Shown: positions 57,967 to 64,000 of the stretch, piece by piece
Numbering within the stretch: position 1 is the stretch's first letter
Layout: every line of letters starts with the position of its first letter
Assembly (NCBI GenBank): GCA_958296115.1
Contig: OY282442.1
Span: forward strand, 1,807,158-1,871,157
Reading direction: 5' to 3'
Source: an uncultured Dehalococcoidia bacterium
GTDB lineage: Bacteria > Chloroflexota > Dehalococcoidia > Lucifugimonadales > CAJWER01
DNA: 64,000 bases
The notes under the pieces: generated by a model
What the model saw: only the letters and a program-made list of their open reading frames with translations
Told to the model about the DNA's origin: nothing
The model's database searches: none
Program-made: the position numbers and the translations under genes

Positions 57967-58953
57967 CTATGCGTGGGCGCCTGTTACCTTGATTCTTGGG
58001 TCCACTACGGCCAGCAGAATGTCCGAGAGCAGGGCGACGACGACGGTCAGCATACCGAGCATCAGGATGATGAACCCGGCGGTGTACGTGTCCTCCCCGC
58101 GCACGGCGGTCAGCAGTACGGGGCCAAGGGTGGGTAGGCTCAGGACCACGAACACTATCACGCTGCCGCTCACGAGGGCGGGCAGCAGGTAGCCGATGGC
58201 GCTGACCAGCGGGTTGATCGCGACGCGGACTGGGTACTTCAGGATGAGCTTGAACGCCCCCACGCCCTTGGCCCACGCCGTCACGACGTAGGGCTTGCTC
58301 AGCTCGTCGAGCAAGTTGTTGCGCATGATCCGGATCAGGCTGGCGGCGCCCGAAGCGCCGAGCACGATGGCGGGTATCCACAGGTGCTTGAGCAGGTCGT
58401 AAGCCTTCGCCAAGCTCCACGGCGCCTCGATGTAGTCGGCGGAGAACAGTCCGCCTACGCTCTGGTCGAAGTAGGCGTACCCGACGTACATCAATATCAG
58501 GTCCAGCAGGAAGTCGGGCACCGCAAGCCCTCTGAACCCGATGATGGTGAACGTGTAGTCGGCCAGCGAATGTTGCCTCACGGCCGAGTATATCCCCACT
58601 GGTATGGCGAAGGACCACGTCACCAGTATCGTGAAGCCCGTCAGGGCGACTGTCATGGTGATGCGGTCGCCGACGAGCTCCTTGACCGGGCGCTGGCTCG
58701 TTATGGTCGTGCCTATGGATCTGCCGAGGTCGCCCTGCATCAGCTTCCAGACCCAGCTCCCGTAGCACTCGTACATGGGTCGGTCCAGCGCGAGGTAGGC
58801 GCGCAGCTCGGCCTCGTCGAAGGACTGGATCGAGTAGCCGCGGACGCGCGTGACTGCGTCCCCCGGCGGCAGCTCTAGGATGACGAAGGACAGGACAGAG
58901 ATTACCCATACGATGAAGAACGCCAGCAGCAGGCGGCGAGCTATGTAGGCCAA
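57967..58953 (-). CDS. Orphan peptide/nickel-type ABC permease (DppB/OppB-like)
   Basis: 328 residues from a TTG at 58953 (minus strand), with AAGGAG about 10 nt upstream. DppB N-terminus MAYIARRLLLAFFIVWVISVLSFVILELPPGDAV. The cytoplasmic loop NNLLDELSKPYVVTAWAKGVGAFKLILKYPVRVAINPL and GSVIVFVVLSLPTLGPVLL match the 32877 permease. No DppC, ATPase or binding protein gene adjoins it. It may form heterodimers with a distant DppC subunit, for example 15917-17059, which is speculation. Confidence 0.9.
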   Translation of the reverse strand: MAYIARRLLLAFFIVWVISVLSFVILELPPGDAVTRVRGYSIQSFDEAELRAYLALDRPMYECYGSWVWKLMQGDLGRSIGTTITSQRPVKELVGDRITMTVALTGFTILVTWSFAIPVGIYSAVRQHSLADYTFTIIGFRGLAVPDFLLDLILMYVGYAYFDQSVGGLFSADYIEAPWSLAKAYDLLKHLWIPAIVLGASGAASLIRIMRNNLLDELSKPYVVTAWAKGVGAFKLILKYPVRVAINPLVSAIGYLLPALVSGSVIVFVVLSLPTLGPVLLTAVRGEDTYTAGFIILMLGMLTVVVALLSDILLAVVDPRIKVTGAHA

Positions 58954-59069
58954 GCATCGCAGGCTCCTTTGGCTACTTGGGTTCTCCCAAATCCCCGGTT
59001 GGCCGACATGATGGGATACCCCGCGCGCCGCGGACTCGCGCTTCCGTGGGAGGCCAAGATTGAGAAGGG

Positions 59070-59735
59070 CTAGCCGTTATTGGACGATTCTTGGGAGCGG
59101 AAGGGGAAAACCCAGTTGGACAGGGAGCGAGGGTTTCGGGATTGCGCCCAGAGCCTGCCGCGCCCCGAGAACTCCATGATGATCTGGTCGGAGAATAGGA
59201 AGGAGCGGATGCGCCCGGCGCGGGTCAGCCTGTATTCCAGCGACGGCTCCCAGGCGACGGCGTGGCCGTTGTCGAGCACGTAGGAGCCGTCCACCTCGAT
59301 CTCCTGGATGTCGCCGTAGGCGTTGAAGAATACGAGCCCGCTGCCTGACAGCCTCAGGATGAAGAGCCCCTCGTTGAAGAGACCGCGGAGCCCCTGGAAG
59401 TCGGAGTTGGTCTCTACGCCGGTCGTGGAGGCGAGGTATGCCCCGCGCTCCAGCAGGAGGTCCCCGCCGTCCATCTCGTAGGGGCGGACGTCGCCGGGCT
59501 GTCCGGGCGCGAGTCCGATGGTTCCGGGCCCGGTGTAGGTGTTCTGGAAGAAGCTCTCGCCGCCCAGTAGCGACCGCTTGACGCCCGAAAGAAGGCCGCC
59601 CCGCGTCGAGGTCTCGACCGCAACGCCGGTATCCATCCAGGCCATTGCGCCAGACTCGGTAACGAGTTGCTCGCCTGGGTCGAGTGTTACTTCGAGGAGG
59701 CTGTAGCTAGGCTGCGACTGGATAGTGTATTCCAT
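59070..59735 (-). CDS. AIM24/TIGR00266-family protein, copy 1
   Basis: 221 residues from the ATG at 59735 (minus strand), overlapping the stop of copy 2 (ATGA). Family features: an N-terminal strand with LLEVTLDPGEQLVTESGAMAWMDTGVAVET, GGLLSGVKRSLLGGESFFQNTYTGPG, then LASTTGVETNSDFQGLRGLFNEGLFILRLSGSGLVFFNAYGDI and VDGSYVLDNGHAVAWEPSLEY. This is a double-stranded beta-helix fold with unknown biochemical role; mitochondrial AIM24 affects membrane organisation. Likely cytoplasmic or membrane-associated. Confidence 0.87.
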   Translation of the reverse strand: MEYTIQSQPSYSLLEVTLDPGEQLVTESGAMAWMDTGVAVETSTRGGLLSGVKRSLLGGESFFQNTYTGPGTIGLAPGQPGDVRPYEMDGGDLLLERGAYLASTTGVETNSDFQGLRGLFNEGLFILRLSGSGLVFFNAYGDIQEIEVDGSYVLDNGHAVAWEPSLEYRLTRAGRIRSFLFSDQIIMEFSGRGRLWAQSRNPRSLSNWVFPFRSQESSNNG

Positions 59736-60424
59736 CACGACCTCCGCGGCGGCAGCAGCGGGCCTAGGGTCTTGCCGAACTCGTCCGGGTTGTGGCTCTG
59801 CACGTAGAGCCGCCCATGGCCGGAGAAGTTCATGGTGAGGCCCTCGCTGGTCAGGAACGACTGGATCCAGCTGCCCCCGGCCTTGCTGATAGAATACGTC
59901 AGCGAGTCCTCGAACGCGACCACGTGGCCCGTATCGACCGTAAGCTCTCCGGCAACGTTCATCTCTACGATGCCCCCGAAGGCGTTGACGACCAGCGGCC
60001 CAACACCTTGGACCGAGAGGAAGGAGAGCGACTCGCCCGAGAGCAGCCCTCGCAGCCCCTGGAACTGCGTGTCTATGTCCAGGTCCGGGGAGGAGCCGAG
60101 GTAGCTTCCCCCGGCGCACACCCAGTTGCGCATGCCGTCGCAGTCTATGACTGCCAGCTCGCCCTGAAGCGTCGGCGCAAGCCCCAGCTCGGCCGCGTTC
60201 CCGTCGGACACGGTGTAGGTCGAGAAGAAGAAGCTCTCGCCCGCAATCATCCGCTTGATTCCGGACATCAGGCCGCCGGAGCTGCGGCTCCGGGTCGTGA
60301 TGTCGATGTCCACGTTGCTGGACACCCTGAACATCGAACCCGCCTCGGAGACGAACCGCTCTCCGGGGTCGAGCTTGACGCGGGCCCAGCTAAACGCGCC
60401 GTTTCGTATTGCTTCTACCTGCAT
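59735..60424 (-). CDS. AIM24/TIGR00266-family protein, copy 2
   Basis: 229 residues. Same layout as its two neighbours: VKLDPGERFVSEAGSMFRVSSNVDIDITTRS, GGLMSGIKRMIAGESFFFSTYT, LGSSPDLDIDTQFQGLRGLLSGESLSFLSVQGVGPLVVNAFGGI, VDTGHVVAFEDSLTYSI. Middle gene of the triplet, coupled to copy 1 by ATGA and separated from copy 3 by 9 nt. The role is unknown. Confidence 0.87.
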   Translation of the reverse strand: MQVEAIRNGAFSWARVKLDPGERFVSEAGSMFRVSSNVDIDITTRSRSSGGLMSGIKRMIAGESFFFSTYTVSDGNAAELGLAPTLQGELAVIDCDGMRNWVCAGGSYLGSSPDLDIDTQFQGLRGLLSGESLSFLSVQGVGPLVVNAFGGIVEMNVAGELTVDTGHVVAFEDSLTYSISKAGGSWIQSFLTSEGLTMNFSGHGRLYVQSHNPDEFGKTLGPLLPPRRS

Positions 60425-60433
60425 GTTGCAGCC

Positions 60434-61090
60434 TTACCTCACGAACGGGGTCAGCCAGGACGCTATCCCGCCCATGGTTCGGGTTTGGAGGTATATCTTG
60501 CCTGCGCCGGAGAATTCCATCACCAGGCCCTCTCCGGAGAGCAGGGTGCTCTTGAGACCGCCCATCCCGCGGATGGAGTAGCTGAGGCCGGGCTCCCATG
60601 CGACGACGTGGCTGGTATCGACGATGAAGGAGCCGTCGATATCCTTCTCGATGATGCTGCCGAAGGAGTTGAAGAACAGCTCGCCGTTGCCGCTGCACTC
60701 GATGAAGAAGAGGCCCTCGCCCGAGAAGAGCGACCGCAGGCCGCCGAACATCGTCCGCAGGTCAATGCCTGGGGTGCAGGCCATGAAGGATCCGGCGGTC
60801 AGGATGATGGAGTCGCCCCGCATAGCGCGCTGGACCACCATGCCGGGCCGCGACGGCGAGAACGCGGCCTCGCCTCCACGCTCACTGCCGTACTCGCCGA
60901 CGAATAGCGATTCGCCGCCGGTCAGCTTGCGGACGAGGGCGCGTAGGAAACCGCCCATGAGACGAGCCCTGACGTCAATGCCAGGCCCCATCCATGCCAT
61001 CGAGCCGCCCTCGGCTATGAAGGTGTCGCCAGGCCCTAGCCGGACGCTAAGCCGGCCATAGTCCGGATTGCCGTCAACTTGGAAGTCCAT
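60434..61090 (-). CDS. AIM24/TIGR00266-family protein, copy 3 (first in operon)
   Basis: 218 residues. Motifs as in copies 1 and 2: VRLGPGDTFIAEGGSMAWMGPGIDVRARLMGG, RKLTGGESLFVGEYGS, ACTPGIDLRTMFGGLRSLFSGEGLFFIECSGNGELFFNSFGSI, VDTSHVVAWEPGLSYSI. It is the first gene transcribed, from a promoter only 10 nt upstream of the ATG (61100-61129), so its mRNA should be nearly leaderless. No Shine-Dalgarno is visible, in keeping with that. Confidence 0.87.
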   Translation of the reverse strand: MDFQVDGNPDYGRLSVRLGPGDTFIAEGGSMAWMGPGIDVRARLMGGFLRALVRKLTGGESLFVGEYGSERGGEAAFSPSRPGMVVQRAMRGDSIILTAGSFMACTPGIDLRTMFGGLRSLFSGEGLFFIECSGNGELFFNSFGSIIEKDIDGSFIVDTSHVVAWEPGLSYSIRGMGGLKSTLLSGEGLVMEFSGAGKIYLQTRTMGGIASWLTPFVR

Positions 61091-61099
61091 AGGCTGGGC

Positions 61100-61129
61100 A
61101 TCTTACGTGAAGTCAACCTCAGGTGTCAA
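61100..61129 (-). promoter_or_regulatory. sigma70-type promoter for the AIM24-family triplet (near-leaderless)
   Basis: Minus-strand TTGACA (61129-61124) and TAAGAT (61105-61100), 18-nt spacer. The ATG at 61090 is 9 nt beyond the -10, so transcription would start within a few bases of the start codon. Confidence 0.65.
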
Positions 61130-61173
61130 CAGACGCTCCGAGCCCCTCGCCGCGTTCGAGGCAGCGGCGCCCG

Positions 61174-61203
61174 TTGACCGTTCCCGGCTTCGTTGACTAT
61201 GAT
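61174..61203 (+). promoter_or_regulatory. sigma70-type promoter for glcD-like operon (near-leaderless)
   Basis: TTGACC (61174-61179) and TATGAT (61198-61203) with 18-nt spacer. The ATG at 61215 follows 11 nt after the -10. It is divergent from the AIM24 promoter, with 44 nt between the two -35 elements. Confidence 0.6.
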
Positions 61204-61214
61204 TGTGTCCTCTC

Positions 61215-62672
61215 ATGACCGCTGTCATAGCAGACCTCCGTGAAGTCGTTGCCGAGCTGCAAGCAATCGTCGGCGCCGCGTACGTCATCCACCGGCCCGA
61301 GGACCTGATAGTATTCGAGTACGACGGCTCGGTGGACAAGGCCATGCCCCAGATGGTCGCGCTGCCCGCTTCGACGGAAGAGGCATCGCGCGTGGTCGAG
61401 GTCGTTGGGCGTCATGGGCTGCCCATAGTGGCCAGGGGCGCGGGAACCGGGCTCAGCGGCGGGGCGGTCGCGGAAGAGGGCGGCGTCGTGCTGGCGCTCA
61501 CCAGGATGAAGCGCATCATCGAGATAGACCCCGAAGACCAGGTCGCGGTTGTCGAGCCGGGCGTCGTCAACGTGGACGTTTCGGCGGCGGCGGCGGAGTA
61601 CGGCCTCTACTACGCGCCCGACCCGTCTAGCCAGAGCGCTTGCACCATCGGCGGGAACGTGGCCGAGAATTCGGGCGGTCCTCACTGCCTCGCGTATGGC
61701 GTCACGACCAACCACGTGCTTGGGATGGAGGTCGTCCTTGCGGACGGCTCGGTTCACTGGCTGGGCGGCAGGACGAGGGAGACGCCCGGCTACGACCTCA
61801 GGGGCATAGTGATCGGGTCGGAGGGCTCCCTTGCCATCGTGACGAAGGTCGTGCTCCGCCTACTGAGGCAGCCCGAGTCCGTCCGGACCCTCCTCGCCGT
61901 GTACAGAGAGATAGACGACGCGAGCGCCGCCGTGTCCGGAATCATCGCCGCCGGCATAGTTCCAGCGGCGATAGAGATGATGGACCGGCTCTGCATCCAG
62001 GCGGTGGAGCCGGCCGTCAACGCCGGATACCCCATGGGCGCAGGCGCGGTCCTCCTCGTGGAGGTGGACGGGCTGCGGGAGGCCGTGGAAGAGGAGTCGG
62101 CGGAGGTCGAGCGCATCTGCCGAAGCCGCGGCCCGATGGAGATACGCACTGCGGCGGACGCCGGCGAGCGCGCCCGCCTCTGGGCCGGGCGCAAGGGCGT
62201 ACTGGGCGCGCTGGGACGGCTTGCGCCCAACTACTACCTGGTGGACGGGACCATTCCCAGGACGAAGCTGCCGGAGGCGCTGGCTCGAATCGGGGACATA
62301 TCGGATGAGTACCGGCTGCCCATCGCCAACCTGCTGCACGCCGGCGACGGGAACCTCCACCCGTCCGTGCTATTCGACGAGCGGGACCCCGACGAGCTGG
62401 ACAGGGCCATGGCCGCCGGGGGCGAGATACTGAAGCTCTGCGTGGACTCCGGCGGCGTGCTGTCGGGCGAGCACGGCATCGGCCTAGAGAAGCGGGAGTA
62501 TATGCCGTTGATGTTCGACGACGACGACCTGAACGCGATGGCCCGGTTGGGACCAGCCTTCGGGTCTGAAGGGATGCTGAATCCGGGCAAGATATTCCCG
62601 ACCGGCGCCGACCGGACGCACGTCTCCCACTCCAGGGCGGCGGCCAAGGCCGGCGCTGGGGCCTATATCTAG
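61215..62672 (+). CDS. glcD: FAD-linked oxidase, glycolate oxidase subunit GlcD-like
   Basis: 485 residues from ATG 61215 (TTG 61203 would overlap the -10). FAD-binding PCMH domain: VALPASTEEASRVVEVVGRHGLPIVARGAGTGLSGGAV and SACTIGGNVAENSGGPHCLAYGVTTNHVLGMEVVLADGS, with the C-terminal FAD-oxidase domain ending HAGDGNLHPSVLFD and GVLSGEHGIGLEKREYMPLMF. It oxidises glycolate, D-lactate or a similar 2-hydroxy acid with the GlcE and GlcF partners. The order glcD-glcE(-glcF) is seen here. Confidence 0.9.
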   Translation: MTAVIADLREVVAELQAIVGAAYVIHRPEDLIVFEYDGSVDKAMPQMVALPASTEEASRVVEVVGRHGLPIVARGAGTGLSGGAVAEEGGVVLALTRMKRIIEIDPEDQVAVVEPGVVNVDVSAAAAEYGLYYAPDPSSQSACTIGGNVAENSGGPHCLAYGVTTNHVLGMEVVLADGSVHWLGGRTRETPGYDLRGIVIGSEGSLAIVTKVVLRLLRQPESVRTLLAVYREIDDASAAVSGIIAAGIVPAAIEMMDRLCIQAVEPAVNAGYPMGAGAVLLVEVDGLREAVEEESAEVERICRSRGPMEIRTAADAGERARLWAGRKGVLGALGRLAPNYYLVDGTIPRTKLPEALARIGDISDEYRLPIANLLHAGDGNLHPSVLFDERDPDELDRAMAAGGEILKLCVDSGGVLSGEHGIGLEKREYMPLMFDDDDLNAMARLGPAFGSEGMLNPGKIFPTGADRTHVSHSRAAAKAGAGAYI

Positions 62673-62677
62673 CCGCC

Positions 62678-63964
62678 ATGATAGACAGCCTCGACGAGAC
62701 CACGGGAAGAGCCTATGCAGTCGACGGGGTCATTCCCCGTTTTGCGGCGCGTCCCAAGGACGCGGAGGGGGTCCGCGACGCCCTGCGGTTCGCGGACGAA
62801 CGCGGGCTTGCGGTGATACCTTGGGGTGGAGGCTCCCGCATTGGGCTGGGCAATCCTCCCCACAGGTTCGACCTCGCCCTCGACATGACCGGCGCGAACC
62901 GGATACTGGACCATACGCCGGGCGACCTGACGGCGACGGTCGAGGCCGGCATCGCCGTCGATGCCCTCCAGGAATCGCTGGCCGTTCACGGGCAGTTCCT
63001 GCCGATAGACCCCCCACTGCCCGGCAGGGCCACGCTGGGCGGCGCGCTGGCCGTGGGAACGAGCGGCCCGCTGAAGTGGCAGTACGGCAGCATCCGCGAT
63101 ACAGTAATCGGCATGAAGGTCGTCCAGGCGGACGGGACGATTACGAAGAGCGGCGGGCAGGTGGTCAAGAACGTCAGCGGATACGACATGTCGCGGCTGC
63201 ACGTGGGGGCATTGGGGACATTGGGAGTCATCACGGAGGTCTCGCTCAAGCTTGCTCCGCGCCCGGCGGGCGAGGCGACCGTGTTGGCGCGATTCGACCG
63301 GCCGGGCCCGTGCTTCGCCGCCGCCCTGGGGATGTTCAGGAGCCCCCTGATGCCCCTGGCGGTTACGGCATTCGACGCGCGCGCCGGGCGCAGGACGGGT
63401 ATCGTGGACCCGCCCGGCGCGTGGCGTCTCGCCGTCCGCCTGGGCGGCCGGCCGCGGGCCCTGGACCGCCAGGTAAGCGAGAGCCGAGCGATAATCGAAG
63501 GCGCGGCGACGGCCGGGGTGGAGGTTCTGGACGCAGGCGGCGCCGAGACGGCATGGAGAGCGTTGAGCGACTTCGGATGGGACGAGCCTCGGCCGATACT
63601 GGGCATTCGGGCGAATGCTACGCCGTCGGGGATGCCGCAGCTCGTCGAGGGGATCAAGAACATGAACGGAGCCGGCGGCCTGTCCTTGGCAATAGCGGCG
63701 CACCCTGCCCACGGGACAGCGCTGTTCTCGTGGACCGGCGAAGACCAGGCGAGCGATGACGTGGCTGGCATAATAGACCGCGCGCGGGGCCTGGCGGCCC
63801 GCGCCGGCGGCTGCCTGGTCGTCGAGCAGGCGGCGTTGGCGGCCAAGTCAGGGATCGACGTCTGGGGGGGCATCGCCGGCCCGGAGTCCGTCGCGCGCGG
63901 GCTGAAGCGCGAGTATGACCCCAAGGGCATCCTGAACCCCGGGCGATTCGCGGGGCGCGTATGA
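62678..63964 (+). CDS. glcE: FAD-binding oxidase, glycolate oxidase subunit GlcE-like
   Basis: 428 residues. FAD-binding domain with VIPWGGGSRIGLGNPPHRFDLALDMTGANRIL and ATLGGALAVGTSGPLKWQYGSIRDTVIGMKVVQADGTITKSGGQVVKNVSGYDMSRLHVGALGTLGVITEVSLKL. The C-terminal part is shorter and divergent, as usual for GlcE. It starts 5 nt after glcD and its TGA overlaps a following ATG (63961), so the three genes are coupled. It ends DPKGILNPGRFAGRV, a typical family ending. Confidence 0.9.
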   Translation: MIDSLDETTGRAYAVDGVIPRFAARPKDAEGVRDALRFADERGLAVIPWGGGSRIGLGNPPHRFDLALDMTGANRILDHTPGDLTATVEAGIAVDALQESLAVHGQFLPIDPPLPGRATLGGALAVGTSGPLKWQYGSIRDTVIGMKVVQADGTITKSGGQVVKNVSGYDMSRLHVGALGTLGVITEVSLKLAPRPAGEATVLARFDRPGPCFAAALGMFRSPLMPLAVTAFDARAGRRTGIVDPPGAWRLAVRLGGRPRALDRQVSESRAIIEGAATAGVEVLDAGGAETAWRALSDFGWDEPRPILGIRANATPSGMPQLVEGIKNMNGAGGLSLAIAAHPAHGTALFSWTGEDQASDDVAGIIDRARGLAARAGGCLVVEQAALAAKSGIDVWGGIAGPESVARGLKREYDPKGILNPGRFAGRV

Positions 63965-64000
63965 CGCCATCTCCTCGCGGAAGCCCTGCGTGGCCGTTTT
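63961..64000 (+). CDS. Start of a downstream ORF, probably glcF-like (partial)
   Basis: An ATG at 63961 overlaps the glcE stop (ATGA) and the frame is open to the window end (13 codons). GlcF, the iron-sulphur subunit, is the expected next gene, but the residues visible do not identify it. Confidence 0.4.
   Translation, partial: MTPSPRGSPAWPF

Noticed and set aside
57890-58957. 355-codon minus-strand frame starting at an ATG at 58957
   Set aside because: It overlaps the real DppB-like permease in another frame and translates to Arg/Pro-rich sequence. The TTG-started permease frame has all family motifs.
1-64000. CRISPR arrays
   Set aside because: The repeats seen are dispersed palindromes without regular spacers, and no cas gene is present.
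1-64000. tRNA and rRNA genes
   Set aside because: I looked for T-loop (GGTTCGAATCC-like) and cloverleaf patterns and found none outside coding sequence. A tRNA finder would be needed to be certain.

Overview
The window is a GC-rich bacterial chromosome segment. Several things point to a Chloroflexota bacterium, probably of the SAR202/Dehalococcoidia type: the ribosomal order rpoA-rplQ-truA-rplM-rpsI, a DivIVA-like coiled-coil protein in the coaD-rsmD locus, many oligopeptide-type ABC transporter genes, enlarged sugar and carboxylate enzyme families, and many copies of a short palindromic repeat. The taxonomic call is an inference from gene content; no marker was searched. Starts are ATG, GTG and TTG. 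Promoters look sigma70-like (TTGACA/TATAAT), often with an extended -10. I saw no tRNA, rRNA or CRISPR array.

Layout. 0-2 kb: ribosomal/tRNA-modification operon with ATGA-type overlaps. 2-3.8 kb: a lone GmrSD-like (DUF262/DUF1524) defence nuclease. 3.8-5 kb: guaB3. 5.1-25.7 kb: a catabolic island made largely of duplicated genes. It holds three tandem five-bladed-propeller glycosidase-like genes, a large peptide-type substrate-binding lipoprotein, two nearly identical PHP-domain hydrolases in inverted orientation flanking an oxidoreductase and a permease pair, two tandem sodium:solute symporters, and a LarA/DUF2088 protein. 25.9-44.6 kb: mostly single-copy metabolic and housekeeping genes (SDR, thioredoxin-reductase-like, coaD, rsmD, greA, lysS, JAMM protease, apt, Zn-ADH, panE, peroxiredoxin, trmI, MidA, citrate synthase). 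44.6-45.9 kb: a gene-free stretch dense in repeats. 46-53.7 kb: SelA-like PLP enzyme, formate/nitrite channel, two DUF3179 lipoproteins and a second peptide-type binding protein. 53.8-57.9 kb: a two-gene Pycsar-like anti-phage system (cNMP-binding/TIR effector plus class III nucleotide cyclase), converging on two ankyrin-repeat genes. 58-64 kb: orphan permease, three tandem AIM24/TIGR00266 genes and a divergent glcDE(F) glycolate-oxidase-type operon.

Most notable results. (1) Two genes contain an in-frame TGA exactly where a catalytic Cys is expected, each followed by a stem-loop with bacterial-SECIS geometry. One is the peroxidatic position of a peroxiredoxin (TGA at 40403). The other is the first Cys of the CxxC of a DUF3179 lipoprotein (TGA at 50463), and its immediate upstream paralogue keeps Cys there. 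TGA is an ordinary stop elsewhere in the window, so selenocysteine insertion is the best reading. (2) The Pycsar-like module. (3) The inverted pair of PHP genes, almost identical except for a sharply bounded divergent central block. (4) Repeats that enter coding sequence: one supplies the last codons and stop of two genes, and another sits in frame inside lysS.

Functional picture: a heterotroph importing peptides or sugar derivatives through ABC and SSS transporters, oxidising them with Gfo/Idh/MocA, SDR, ADH and FAD oxidases, probably using selenium for redox enzymes, and carrying several nucleic-acid or cyclic-nucleotide defence genes.
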